60,460 nt of DNA from NCBI GenBank assembly GCA_030141605.1, contig JAQGDQ010000786.1, forward strand, positions 35,488 through 95,947. Direction: 5' to 3'. This document shows positions 1 through 33,300 of the stretch, piece after piece. A program made the position numbers and the translations under genes. Under the pieces are notes generated by a model. It ran no database searches, was not told where the DNA came from, and saw only the letters and a list, made by a program, of their open reading frames with translations. Origin of the DNA: Tubiluchus corallicola. Lineage: Eukaryota; Priapulida; Priapulimorpha; Priapulimorphida; Tubiluchidae. Numbering within the stretch: the first letter of the stretch is position 1; each line of letters begins with the position of its first letter.

Positions 1-240
1 CTGTCTCTCCTCCATCTCATCCTCCTCTGTCATTGGTTTACACCCATTTCTGGCTTCATGAAACAGACATTTCACAACTGTCTCTCCTCCATCTCATCCT
101 CCTCTGTCATTGGTTTACACCCATTTCTGGCTTCATGAGACAGACATTTCACAACTGTCTCTCGTCCATCTCACCCTCCTCTGTCATTGGTTTACACCCA
201 TTTCTGGCTTCATGAGACAGACATTTCACAACTGCCTCTC
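1..240. repeat. 77-bp tandem repeat, three full copies, cut by the window edge
   Basis: Copies begin at 1, 78 and 155, and a fourth starts at 232 and diverges after a few bases. Each carries CTGTCTCTCCTCCATCTCAT and TGGTTTACACCCATTTCTGG. The copies are nearly identical, so the array is young. It lies in the TMEM63 intron that follows the exon at 356-462. The short open frames here simply follow the repeat. Confidence 0.9.
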
Positions 241-355
241 CTGTAACTCTTTCTTAGCTCCCCACTTTCACTTGACCTCTTCTTATACCTTTTTTCAATT
301 AAAAATTGCAAAAGCAGAAAAACTTAAAACGAAAAATCATCTTAGCCAAGCATAC

Positions 356-21456
<21,101 letters not shown>

Positions 21457-22784
21457 GATGGAGACAATAATGATGAAGACAAATATGAGCTATATCAGTC
21501 CGTGATGTTATCAGTACAATCCATTGAGTACTATGCCGTACTCCTGCAATTAAAGTTTTCAGTGACATGATGGTAAATTGGCAAGTCTCACAGCAAAACT
21601 GTACAGTAGTAAATCGTGGGAAATAAATCTAAACTACTTTAAAATTGTATATAATTAATGTCAAAAATCAGAACATTATTTAAAATTAGTTGCAAAAAAC
21701 AACAGACAACTTAATAGCTTCATAAAATTTTACTTGAAAATGAGAAGGCAATTATACTTGTGTAACAGCACTTGTAGGCTGTATCCATATAGGTGCATAC
21801 TAAATAACTACTTATTATCATTAATACACAGTTGAATTAGGAAACATTACATTTGTGCTTCCTTGACATTTGTATGTACCATCACAGATGGCACCGCAGT
21901 AATCTACTCGATGTGTACTGCGCCCGATGTAGTCGCTACTCCCCATTCTCGGGGAAGTTGTTCAATTGATCCATGACGCCCAAGCTGAAAAACCTGTGTT
22001 GTGTGGCAGCACGACTACATCTTTTCTTTAACTTATGTGAATGTAACATAACGATTTCAAACAGATAAGTATAATAATAAGTAACAATACAAAAAAAGTA
22101 ATACTAACTTTGCATAGAAAGTATTTTGGGACATAGTTCAAAATTCCGTTTTCATCCCCTTTAAGCATGACTTTAATTCAAACTCGCTTATTTTACAGAC
22201 AATAGGTATTCCATTGCTGCACTACCAAATAGCATAAACGTTAGAGAAATCCATATAAGAATTATCGAAAGAAATACAAATTTTGGTTGCAGGAAACGGG
22301 TACGAGCAATAGGAAAACTCTTTGAGATTTCTTTACCACCGGTGTGCGATCGTTCTTTGAGTTCCCGAGCATACCCATAGATAGATTACAGCGAGAATAA
22401 ATTTTTGAGTACAAAAGCAATTTGAAATATTTTTGCATTTGAACTATATATTGCAAGAGTTGCCGTAATTGTCAACTTGTCGAACAACCAAGAACCAGAA
22501 ACATATGAGCCCGATTGCAAGGTCGATTTGCAAAAACTAACATGTAATATCATAAAAAAATCTTCATGGTTTGCAAAATTACATGATACATGCGTGTATT
22601 CCACTTTTTTCAGTACGCTCTTAGATAGATTTTGTAAAAATATTGTGTGGCAGCACAGTATTACAAATGCGAAAAAATTAATAAATTTTGTATTTACTGT
22701 ATTTGTTCACTGTTCAACTAAAATATTTTTTCGTTAACAATTCTATCTGTGTGAGCTTTCTCTACTCTCCATCTATATTCTTGC

Positions 22785-22935
22785 CTCAAATTTCCCTGTA
22801 ATATCCTCTTCTTCTTCTGTTGCTCTAAATATCTATTGTAGACATTGAGCCTCTATCCCTTATTAGAGTATTCCACTGTTTCCTATCTGCAGCTAAAATT
22901 CTCAACTTTGTCATTGTTAAGTTTTGCCTCAGCTG
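22785..22935 (-). mobile_element. LINE ORF2 C-terminal remnant
   Basis: The minus strand reads LRQNLTMTKLRILAADRKQW then NTLIRD, resembling the A-x-D-R-x-x-W-R-x-L-I/V ending of several LINE polymerase proteins. It is interrupted by stops downstream. It may belong to a different LINE from the one at 23130-23985. Confidence 0.45.
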
Positions 22936-23129
22936 TTGTAAGTTTTTATATTACTATTGATATCATGTAATTTTAAGTATGATGTATACCATGTTTAGAT
23001 AATTATATTATTATATGTACGTATAGTGAGATACTTACTGATGACCAAAACTTCATCTAAATGGCAATGTAATCAGCAGAGTTTAGTGGCATAATGGTAA
23101 CTGGGGCTATAAGCGTGGATAAGCTTGTG

Positions 23130-23985
23130 CTGTGCCCCAATCTTCTTCACGAACACCTCCAAGTGACCTTAAAAGCATCTGAACTGGTAAGTTTCACTGC
23201 TTCGATCCTTTGTTAACCACTTGTTATTAATAACTATTTGGCTGAAATTGCATTTCCCAAGATCGAGTATAGACTTTCTATTCGCAAAATTTTGGAGTGA
23301 CCTCTTGTTGTGCTGTCATCACTAACAGTAAAAAAGTCATTACATTCCAGACACTTGAGTCCATTCATAATAATTCTAAAAGGCTTTCTTACTTCTAGGG
23401 CCAGTAGTCTGCATATTTTTAGTTCTGTTTGTACTTTAACTCAGCAAAACTAGGACACTCAATCAAGTTTATAGCTCTCTTTTTACACCTTCAACAATCT
23501 AACATGTTTCACCAAATAGGGCCTGCATGCAGAAATCCAAAATATGGCCTAACAAAGCTTTTGTACAGTTTGCAATTACATTTTTTGCCTTTATTGATAA
23601 AAGACCTTTTTATCATGCCAATGTTCCATTATCCCTTCTGACTGCTTCTGCATACTGTCTGCTAGATTTCAGTGACTCGTTTTTTTAACTCTTCCAAATC
23701 TTCAACCTGAGTAGCGCTTTCCAGTCTCATATTTCCCATAAAATAATGATAATGCATATTGCTAAAATCGAAATGGATGCATTCACACTTCTCTAAATTA
23801 AACAGCATCTGCCATTCAAGTGACCACTCACACACTTGCCCAAGTCTTCTTGTATGGTAAAAGCTTCCTCAGAACTACCCACAGCTCCAAGAATCTTGAT
23901 GCCATCAGCAAACTTTAGAATAGCACTAGAAATGTTATCTTCTATGTCATTTAGATAGGTTAAAAACAAAACAGGTCGAAGTTCG
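23130..23985 (-). pseudogene. Decayed CR1/L2-like LINE reverse transcriptase (3' half)
   Basis: Minus-strand frames read FLTYLNDIEDNISSAILKFA followed by DGIKILGAVGSSEEAF, where the catalytic F-A-D-D motif has become F-A-D-G. WQMLFNLEKCECIHF, GMIKRSFINKG and KLYKSFVRPYFGFLHAG follow, then MNGLKCLECNDFFTVSDDST. The order matches the palm, thumb and C-terminal regions of CR1/L2-type polymerases. Several stops and frame changes make it inactive. The 5' part is absent. Confidence 0.85.
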
Positions 23986-24420
23986 AATTTTTGTGGAACT
24001 CGCTAGGTAGGAGTAAGCATCGAACGTTTGAGTTCGAACATTCAAATAAATTTCGAATGTTCGAATTCAATTCAAACAAGTTACTTTAGTTCAAATTCGA
24101 TTCCAACCTAAAACTATAGATTTGAGCAATTCAGCACTTCAATCACATACATTCTTTGTCACTAAAACAATTGAAGCATCATGCAATTAGCATAATTTAG
24201 CTGTGCACAATTTTTAACAAAATATTAGTAGTTATATTACAGAACAAAATGGATTAATATGCATGATCTTCTTAAACTAACTTTTACTGGTAATTTGAAA
24301 AATTGTTCAAAAATCTTTCAATCTCAATTCGAATTTAAAATACTGAAGTTCGGTTCGATTCAAATTTGTTTGCTGATAGAGAAAGCTCACCCTTATCAAA
24401 GAATGCTCACCCTAAAATCT
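23985..24420. repeat. Family J repeat, copy 1 (GAATTCGA-rich)
   Basis: The ends carry repeated TTCGAA and GAATTCGATTC motifs, and the interior includes TTAATATGCATGATCTT. A second copy lies at 52012-52375 with the same order of blocks. The short G/C termini (TTAGGGG in copy 2) suggest a DNA transposon, perhaps hAT-type. It is noncoding. Confidence 0.65.
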
Positions 24421-24424
24421 AAGT

Positions 24425-25279
24425 AAATGATATTAACTTGTTTACTATCATAGCAAAGCATGTGATAATTTTTTATCTATGATCAAGATTAACAGTTGAA
24501 CAGCATTGTGCCAGCAATGGATTGCTGCTATTGCTAGCTAATTTCAATGACTAATTTTTGTTGTGTTTTCGATTATTGTTGATTATTTTGAGTAATTCGT
24601 GTGCTTAGTGATATTGTGTACCTTTTATAATGATAATTAGGCATTTATTTTTTGTCGCTTTTTATATTTTATATTAAGGCAATGAATTAGAGTGCAAATC
24701 TTATTCACGCTGAAAAATACAGATCAGAAAGAGCCAACTGCACTAGTTGCACGATCAATTCCACTAGCTAACGTTTCCTAAAGTAGCGTTACTACCTCGT
24801 TATATAATAATCTTTCTTACATAAACCATCTCACTCACGCCTTTTGTAAATAGCCCTATCAGTACTTACGGTAGGCTTAAACATTTCCTAACTCATGCGT
24901 GACAAATTCGTTGCTTTTGATTCAGTTGGAATATTCAGATTTAGTTTTGTTTGATGCAGTTTATTTACCAAACCTGCACGTGTGTATAGGATGAGTTTGT
25001 CTGCCTCAGAAAATTAAGCACGCTATAAAAATCTCTGTTCAGCAAAATTGGTAAAAACAGTATTTTTCGAGAGCACACGTAACTCTTAAACAAAAAGCGT
25101 GTCGGAAAAGTTTATGAATCAGTTGCACTGCAGCGTCTTGAAAATTCTTGCCATTTTCACTTTTGTCTTTCAAATTTCCCTCTTAACAACTGTTTTGTTT
25201 TAAGACAGGAGAAAATCCTCCTCTTATATAAAGCTTAAAAAATTCACCTTGCAATTTTATACCACTTACTGCCTTTTCG
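24425..25279. other. Intergenic sequence without recognisable features
   Basis: AT-rich DNA between the TMEM63 start and ARL2BP. I see no coding segment, repeat family member or structured element. Confidence 0.45.
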
Positions 25280-25553
25280 CGTGCAGGGTTTAAGTCAGCC
25301 GTAACTCTGTATAAAACATGTAAATTTAAACTCCTGCGATGACCGTTAGCTGCAGCCATTTTGACGACAGGTCATTTGAAACGAATTTCAATAACACTGA
25401 GTAATATTTGAAAAAATAATCAGAACATTCGTAGTATACATGTTGCTAACTAAGTAAGATTTTAAATTACTGTATCTTGTCAAGATGAAAAATACGTTTT
25501 TGGTTAGTGAGTGGCGTACCCTGGAGGGTGAGTCAGCGACATTTTACCAATCG
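25280..25553. repeat. Family C dispersed repeat, copy 3
   Basis: It runs from GCAGGGTTTAAG to GACATTTTACCAAT and carries AAATACGTTTTTGGTTAGTG and CCTGGAGGGTGAGTCA, the reverse complement of copy 1. It abuts family A copy 3 directly. Confidence 0.75.
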
Positions 25554-25924
25554 AATTGCCTTTTCACAGTTCCAGCAATTAATGATGATCGTGAAAAGGT
25601 TCAAAGGTTACGTGTACCAGACAACACATTTGTGTACACTTGACAATGCCTTGCAGCCCGAGCTATTTTAATAGCAACAGCTAGCTAGAACCTTACCTAG
25701 TTCATTCTTTCTTATTCCCAAGCAAGATCCTGCTAGTAAATCACTCTATGCACAGACAATAAAGTCCATGTGAAACAATAGAAGTTACTCAACTGATGCA
25801 GCGGACGGCTTTGTTTTACACATATCATGTGACAGTTGCCGTTAAGATGTGTTGCTGTGGTATACTTAACTGTTGACCTACAGCAACTGTATGTACACAC
25901 TATGAAACTGTCAAAAGGCTTATT
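25554..25924. mobile_element. Family A MITE, copy 3
   Basis: It begins with TTGCCTTTTCACAGTTCCAG and ends CTGTCAAAAGGCTTATT. The interior AGCAAGATCCTGCTAGTAAA is shared with the other copies. It ends about 130 bp upstream of the ARL2BP start. Confidence 0.8.
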
Positions 25925-26051
25925 CATGGAGGTTCTCATGTAGAAAATGCACACGGTTATCAATTAGCGTGTCTCTCTTTCAGATAAATTAGACGTTAAC
26001 ACTTGACTGTGCCACTCATCGCATTCTTGAAAACTTCACTCATTTGTAGAG

Positions 26052-26567
26052 ATGGCAACAAGTTCAACCAAAGATTTGGACTTGTCGTTTTCCGAGGACC
26101 TGGCTGTTGCAACGTCGACCGAAGCTGACAGTGAGTTTGATCAAGTCATTGGACACATTGAAGATATAATAATGGCCGACACATTCCAGACTTTGGTAAA
26201 CGAGTTCTTAGAAAGGTACTATACCGAGTTCGACGATTCAGAAGAGAATAAATTTATTTACACGGATATCTTCAATGAGTATATCGACACCATTGAAACC
26301 TACATAGAGACTAGTTTAAAGCAGCAGATTCCGGAATTTTCCATGAAATCGTTTTCCACGTGCCTGAAGGGCAAGGGCGCAGAGTTGGACGGCGAAGTGT
26401 TCGACATTCTACTTTCGTTTTCCGACTTTGTCGTTTTTAAAGAAATGATGCTTGATTACCGACACGCTAAAGAAGGCAGGACGGTGGATTTAAGTAAAGG
26501 TATGTGCATAAAAGCAGTACCGACATCTAGTGGTAGCAAACGTAATGATCACATGGATACCAGTTAG
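26052..26567 (+). CDS. ARL2BP: ADP-ribosylation factor-like 2-binding protein (BART), intronless
   Basis: ARL2BP/BART is a small all-helical effector that binds GTP-loaded ARL2 (and ARL3). In vertebrates it acts at centrosomes, cilia basal bodies and mitochondria. The 171-residue product carries the BART domain across about residues 25-150. Diagnostic segments are FDQVIGHIEDIIM, FQTLVNEFLERYY, EENKFIYTDIFNEYI, IPEFSMKSF, VFDILLSFSDFVVFKEMMLD and YRHAKEG. The length is close to that of vertebrate BART. The frame is complete and uninterrupted, although vertebrate orthologues are split over several exons. AATAAA at 26617-26622 and an A-run at 26639-26647 follow within 80 bases of the stop, consistent with either a compact gene end or the imprint of a reverse-transcribed mRNA. 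I saw no clear target-site duplication. The start is the first Met of the frame and sits at the expected N-terminus. Confidence 0.95.
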   Translation: MATSSTKDLDLSFSEDLAVATSTEADSEFDQVIGHIEDIIMADTFQTLVNEFLERYYTEFDDSEENKFIYTDIFNEYIDTIETYIETSLKQQIPEFSMKSFSTCLKGKGAELDGEVFDILLSFSDFVVFKEMMLDYRHAKEGRTVDLSKGMCIKAVPTSSGSKRNDHMDTS

Positions 26568-26616
26568 TGGAGTTGACCGTAGAATCAGGGAATGGTTAAC
26601 TGTTATTTCAACCATG

Positions 26617-26647
26617 AATAAAAATTGTACTTCAAATTAAAAAAAAA
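26617..26647 (+). promoter_or_regulatory. Poly(A) signal and genomic A-run after ARL2BP
   Basis: AATAAA is followed 16 bases later by nine A residues. The signal-to-tail distance is what a polyadenylated transcript would show if its tail had been copied into the genome. Confidence 0.55.
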
Positions 26648-27094
26648 GTTTATAGTTTTTAATTTGTGGTTTCTATTTTTGTCATCAAGAATTAATTTGT
26701 ATAAAAGTTGAACTTACTTTTCTAATTTTAGACCTGTACCATGGCACTATGATGTTTGCATAATATTTGTGTATTGGAATCTCAATATTTATTTATATAT
26801 TATGGTAAATTTACTTATAAATTATAATTTTATAATGTTTGTATAAACATGTGCTATTGTTTTAGGGTTTTGGTGAAGATAAGATTTCTTCCTGGATTGA
26901 CTAGTCATCCTATTTATACTATTTACAAACTTAATGTATGAGTTGTTTAGTGTGCAAGTAGAATTGTAATGGAGGTACTAGGTAGTATGTAGAGTTAATT
27001 AGTACTATTTGTTAAAATTAGTGTTGCTTGTAAATTTAGAGGTTCTGTAGTATATAGTTCATTAGAGTACTCAGCAAAAATATATATGTGCACA

Positions 27095-27721
27095 TTTAAA
27101 CGAAAGAACAAGTCACTCAGTATCTTGGGTTTATGTTATTGTTATCACTTAAACTGTTTGTGGTGTGCTAAAAGAAAGAACAAGACACTCAGTATGTTGG
27201 GTTTTTGTTATTGTTATCACTTAAACTTAGAAAATATAGTAAAACATGCAAAGAACTGCCTATAAAGCATAAATTTAAAATGTGCTAGCTCTGAATGGAA
27301 ATATTCAGGCATGCTGGGTGCCCTCATTCACATGAAAATCATGATGTAACTGGGAGAGTTTATGACTTTTCGTAAGCACGTCGTGGTTTTCCGTAAGCGC
27401 ACGCTGCTTAGTTCTGCAGCTTACCTAATGTTTATGCAAAAATATTACAAAATCTAATATTACAAATATTACACAATCTAATTTCTTGCAAATTCTTATT
27501 ATGCTTTTGATGAAGATTGACCGCGCCCTCTTTTCTTAAAGACGAACGACATCATTGGAGGCAGAATGGCCATTGCCCAAGCACGAAATGATCGAGACCT
27601 TATGGTGCTAGTGCTAACTGCATGAGGCACTCATTGCAGTTTTATTACTAGATCATTCTAATATTTTTCGCAAACGTTAAAATAAGCCGAACCTCGTAGA
27701 TCGCTTGGCCTTTCCTTTAAA
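27095..27721. mobile_element. Family D MITE, copy 2 (5' end internally duplicated)
   Basis: It ends with TTGGCCTTTCCTTTAA. About 70 bp at the left end (GAACAAGTCACTCAGTAT... and GAACAAGACACTCAGTAT...) are tandemly duplicated. The interior GCAAAGAACTGCCTATAAAG is shared with copy 1. Confidence 0.8.
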
Positions 27722-27942
27722 GTTCCTGTGCCTATGAATTTATAAGTTCTGTAATATTTGTGGCATTGCTGTATCATTAGCATTTACTTCACTATGGTAT
27801 TTAGAAATGGCTGAACTGATTGAAAAAGTGCTCTCCTTAAACATAGTAGCAAAATTAAAAAAAACAATGTACGCCGTCTGTACACGAATTTAAACTTATT
27901 GTGCATGATTGGTGTTATTTTTTGACTTTAGGAGCTTTAGAG

Positions 27943-28232
27943 CAAGCCCTTTCACAGTTCCAGCAATTGATGGTAATTGTTAAAAGGTCAAAGGTTAAGT
28001 GCACCGGACGACATACTTGTGTACACTTGACAACCCAAACTATTGCAATAGTAACAGTTTTAGTAGGTAGATAGAACATTACCTAGTTCATTTTTTCTTG
28101 TTCGCAATTAAGATCCTTCTAGTAAATCACTCTGCACACAGATTAATGCATAATTAGGTAAAGCCCATGTAAAACAAACTGAAGTTGCAGCAGATGGCCT
28201 TGCTTTACTGTGAAACTGTGAAAAGGCTTATT
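27943..28232. mobile_element. Family A MITE, copy 4 (internally deleted)
   Basis: Left end CCCTTTCACAGTTCCAGCAA, right end ACTGTGAAAAGGCTTATT. It is about 100 bp shorter than copy 2, lacking most of the right-hand interior. Confidence 0.75.
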
Positions 28233-28239
28233 GTCATAT

Positions 28240-29380
28240 AATTTAAAAAATAACGAAGTAATATAGCTTGTATTCTGTATCTTATTTTGCTGAGTTTAAA
28301 CTTGTAATTAGTTTTATACATTGTGAAGCATAATGTGGACAACATGGCTGCTACAGTAGCTAGGCTTTGTATTCTATAATAAAGATGTTTAGTAATTTGA
28401 AACTTTCTTGACATTTTTTGCAAGAGTCCTGCTTAAGACAAGCTCAGGATCATTTGATTTTAATGTAATTGTGGCAGTGTAGACTAGATTGATAAGAATG
28501 TCAGGCAAAGTGATCGAGTTATTGATATTGTTTCAGTGCAGTATGGAATATTATTTTGAAAGTTGAGGTAACAAGAAATTTGAAGTATGAACATTTTTAT
28601 TGTGAATCAAATGTGCATGCCATTTAAACATGTATGACAAGTCAAAATAAATCGTAATTTATTGCTATTTACAACATTTAGTAAATATGAGAAGAAATAA
28701 ATTGATGAAATTAATCCAAATTTCTTTTAATTTTTAATTTGCTTAGTAACAAAAAAGGTAAGACTGTACTGCCAGACTGTTTTTACGATGTTTGATCTTT
28801 CAGGTACCAGATGGCGCTGCGCAGTCAAGTCTGCCAATCTAATTTCTAGGGCAAGTAAGTCTTCGAGTGCGCAATGCGATGCTCATAACTTTGCAGTTTT
28901 TAATGATAATCTTGATTCCGATTCTATCCAATTTCAAAACGAAGGAAGGAAGTGAATTAAAATGCATAAAGCGCCCCCAATATTACAACTAATATTACTC
29001 ATACGTACTAATAATTGACTAACTACGAATCGTACATTGGTTTTCGCGTACGTTTCATCACTTGAGGCCATGAACTTCATTGACTTCTTTCAATATAGTG
29101 CGAGTGCCTCAGAGTAGATAATACTTATATTCTACCAAATTTAAAAATAAACTTAACAGAGACAAAATGAAGTCTGAAAATGCTTTCTTTGTGAAAAATG
29201 TGATCGTGATTTTTTTTCAAGATAAACTACCTTTAAAACACGTAGATTAAGCGCAGTTGTCTGTTTCATTTACATTTCAAAGGCAATTTCATTAGCTGTT
29301 GCGCAAAAACTTGTCAACTAAAGCATCAAACGTTCCCCTTTTCCTAGCACACAGCTTTCGCTTTTCATTAATGCTAAATT
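28240..29380. other. Intergenic sequence upstream of headcase
   Basis: Mostly AT-rich and unannotatable. A short GC-richer block (ACCAGATGGCGCTGCGCAGT, about 28805-28824) stands out, but I cannot assign it. Confidence 0.4.
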
Positions 29381-29389
29381 GCTCAATTG

Positions 29390-29756
29390 CTAGAGTTGAC
29401 TGAACGCCTGGCGCGAACGACGCGGAAGGCGTGGCTTAGCGTGGTCCAATCAGTGCAAGCCGTCAGCTGTCGATCACTAGCTTTTCCCGGGGATGTGTCC
29501 ACGCCTACTGCACAAAACGTCAACAACTCGAACAGCAAAATCGCTCGGTGTTTCTGTTGTGTTATGGATGGTTTAAGAAAGTTGTAGGTCTATTTTGTAA
29601 GATTTTGCGTAAATTTAACATTTCTGTGTGCGGATGGATGTATATATAGCTGGCGTAAACGTGCCTAGCAAAATATTCAGCTTTTTGGAGTGCCAGAAGA
29701 CAAGTGAAAAAGTGAAACTGCCGTATTGTTGATGACTGGAATCTGGCCTAGTTAAA
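29390..29756 (+). promoter_or_regulatory. Probable headcase promoter and 5' UTR
   Basis: GC content rises just upstream of the headcase start. CCAATCAG lies at 29446-29453 and a TATA-like TATATATAG at 29641-29649, which would place transcription start near 29670-29680 and give a ~80-base 5' UTR. This is inference from motif and spacing only. Confidence 0.4.
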
Positions 29757-30346
29757 ATGCCGAAAGAAAATAACGGAAAAGTTGAAGAACGCAACGTCGT
29801 TAACCCGGCGAGAGTCGTCAATGGAATCGAATCCAGCGTCCAGTGTTGCGTGCCACATGGATGTTATAATCCAGAGGAAAAAATATCACTCACAAATCCT
29901 GGTCATGCGGTGAAGGTGGTCTGTAACAACGAGGTCTGTTCCGAGGGTCAATTTATGCACAAGCAGTGTTTTGATGGTTGGGAGCAAAGCGTGTTGACCT
30001 ACCTACGTTCTACCGGCCGAGCTAGGAGCTGGTCTGAAAAGCAGAGATTGCAAAATTTGTGGACAAAAAAGGGTTATGATCTAGCATTCAAAGCTTGTGA
30101 TTGCAAATGCGGTCGTGGGCATCTCCGCAAGGATCTAGATTACGTTCCTCCTCGACAGGAAGTGGTGGGCATTGAACAACCTGTTGCGGCGAGTGGCGGA
30201 GCTAAAAAGAAGAAAAACAAGAAGAAGAAAAATGATAGGCCGGTTATTGTTAGTTCTGGAAAAGCCACGTTCAAAACTCCAAATGTCGCAGGTGCTGGGG
30301 GCACTCAGCCGCTACAACTTAGAGTTCGAACCAACAGTGTTTCCAG
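29757..30346 (+). CDS. HECA: HECA coding exon 1
   Basis: It starts at ATG in the context AAAATGCCGA and ends at donor AG/GTAAAT, phase 2. It carries the whole conserved N-terminal cysteine-rich domain and the lysine-rich stretch. The next Met in frame lies inside the conserved domain, so this start is preferred. Confidence 0.95.
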
Positions 30347-33300
30347 GTAAATTAACATATTTTTCATTTCTTACTTAAATTTCTTTGTTTTTCAGGGTGT
30401 GCAGAAATAATATCTTCATTTTTAAAAACACTTGGATTTCATTTAATAATATTATATAATATTGAGTAACATTATAAGTAGTCGTCGTGATTTTGCCAAT
30501 CAAGAAGGTGGTAAAAAAATTAGAATTCGTAGGCTAATAAAATTAAGCTAATGAAGAGTTGACGGGAATGTTAGTGATAGTGCAGAGACAACAAGGACAA
30601 TAATAAGGCAAAGGACGTTGTGGTGTGAGAACTTTTATATCATTTATCCTTATTTGTTACACAGGGTAGTAGCAGTTACTATTATTATTTTTACTTCAAA
30701 CTCGAATATAAAATGTCCAAAAAAATTAGGTACGATTTCTAAAGTTTAATCGGCCCGTATGCTTTACGTGGAGTAAAATGCAAGAAAATGGTTTTCCCCG
30801 ACCCTCGTAGCTGAGCAGCCGGGAAAGCTTCCCCCGGCTTCCGCGAGATCCGCATCCGGTTTTCTGCTTGGTCACATTTGGACCTCTCCTATTCAAAAAT
30901 CCTGGTTCCACCTCTGTCACCGTTACACGTATCATTTATACTCGTTATGCAGGTTAAGTTTGTTGCTTGCTGATCGTAAAAAATTTGCATTCTGTAAATT
31001 ATGCAGGGCTCTTCAATGTCAAGAATGTTCTAGAAAAACACACACTATTGACAGTTTCTATTGTATACCAGCACAAAACGTTTCCTTCTGGAATGTTCTT
31101 ACGTGGCCAACACGGCTCGATTTAACCACGTACAGTTCACTGACCACGATAAGTCTCTTTTCAAAACGTGTTCGTCGATTTAGTTTACTTTCGTTGTCCT
31201 AAGTTTAATTAGTAGAATGTGGAACTCCTCTGCTGAAATTGTTGAGATTTACAACGCGGGAATTCACGTTCCTGTTGACCGTTCATTGCTAGCACAGTGC
31301 CATACGTATATACGAACTTTATTTATAGTCGGTTTTACAACAACAAAAAAACACATTAGCACAACCGCTAGTCTTCACCGACAATAAAATACAGGCAATA
31401 AAATTAATATGCAAAAATAAGAATTTAAGTGATTTGTAAATTAAAATGTTGAGACACAAGTACAGTTAAAACTAACGAGAAATTAAACAAGTTAGTTAAA
31501 AATACAGATTCTCAAATTTATGGACTGCATGATAGTTTAAGAACAGAGAAAAATCAAAATAAAACAGCGTAACGTAAAACTACAATGGAATACGGATTTT
31601 CGATTTACAAATACTAAAGCTTAAGTAAAAAAATTTAAAATCGGGACATATTTTAAAGATTTTACTTAATAGCAAAGTCGCAGCGAGAGCCATTAGGTTG
31701 TCATGCGTCTGTCAAAGATTTTCAATTTTCAAATCAACTTTTGTTCTCGTATCAGGAAGTGAGTTGTAATCAGACTGAGGTAGGATAATGAGTTGTGTGT
31801 TAACATGCAATGGTTTTTAGAGAGGACCATTTTACTTCTGATGAATTCTCACTAACCTAATCTTGTTTGTATACCTTTTGGCTTAGACGTCTGCTCGCTT
31901 ATCATATCGTTAAATTAATAACGCTTAAGAAAAAACGCTTAAACTATTCTGAATCGGTGTTACAAATTTTTGTCCGAAAATGTTTTGAAATATTGTTAAT
32001 ATATTCGCGTGACTGTCAACTTATCTGGTACAGCAGATAGATTTTGGCACAGTGCCAGAAATGCATTTAGCGTGTGCTTAACGCTAGCAAATGAATTTCT
32101 GTTGACAGGCAACATGAGTGTGAATCACATGTGATTGTCAGTCGTTTCCCGGTAATAGATACTGTTAAGTTTTGGCAACACGCATGTAAGCTATTGTATA
32201 AAATAATCTTGTTAAACATTTGACATGTTTCCAAATCCATGTTATTGGTAATAGAGACAAAAATAATTTCCAATTTGATAAACTTAGGACGCCATAAAAA
32301 GCAAAGTATTTGGTTATACGTGTAGCGCGTTTTGTATATGTGCAAAAAGTTAGTGAAACATTCTTAATTAAAACCTTGGGCTGTTTTTCATATGGTTTGG
32401 CGCAGCTCCAAGTTATGGTCCACAAGATTCAGTGCTTGGCCTAATAGACGCAGTTATGGCGGGACCGGTATTTATCTCACGAAGGATAATCAAAACACTA
32501 ATTAGCAGTCTGGTAGAGGGTTGCTTAGCTCCGTTTTGATGTTTATGCAGGTTGTTTGACCGTATTTCAGAAGAGAAAGGCTTACTTTTACTGTATAGTA
32601 CTATATACTATTGTCTGTAGTGCAGCATGTATATGTGGAATGTACAAACGGAAGCTATGTTATACAGTAGGAAAATTAAACTTATGCAAATATAATATTA
32701 AGTTTTGCGTCATTATGATGTCTACTAATGCATATATAATGTTAAGTTGTACATCATTATGATGTCATAATGTAGAAGTTCTTATTCATTTTATACAAAA
32801 TGAGTGTTATTCAACGCATCCACCTGATAAACTTGAGCGTGTTCTTTCATAACATGCAGCGCTGTTTCCTTTATGTCACAAACTAACTTCACACATTTCT
32901 AGCAGTTACTGTAGTATAACCTCTCACTGAACAATCTAACACGATTTTATTGTAATCGCATGTATTTTATCAGCATGTTCGTGTTGCGCTGTTTCTTCTG
33001 GAACACCCTGTACATGCTAATTGAACCCAACACCCATCCATTTTCTCACCAGGTTCAGCATTGCTAAGTTACAGGTTGCTGGTTTCTAAGCACGCACAGA
33101 AACTACTTAACTATATATATTCGTTTCGCTCCTAATGTTATTATGTTTGCATAAGTTACTTCTCAGTGAAATTGTCACTTATGGTTTCATTAGCTCGTTG
33201 TGCTGGTGTTCAATCACTTAGCAGTATTGATCAGTTAGTGATGGTCATCAATCGATTAGCAGTATTGGTCAGTTAGTGATGGTAATTAATCGATTATCAG

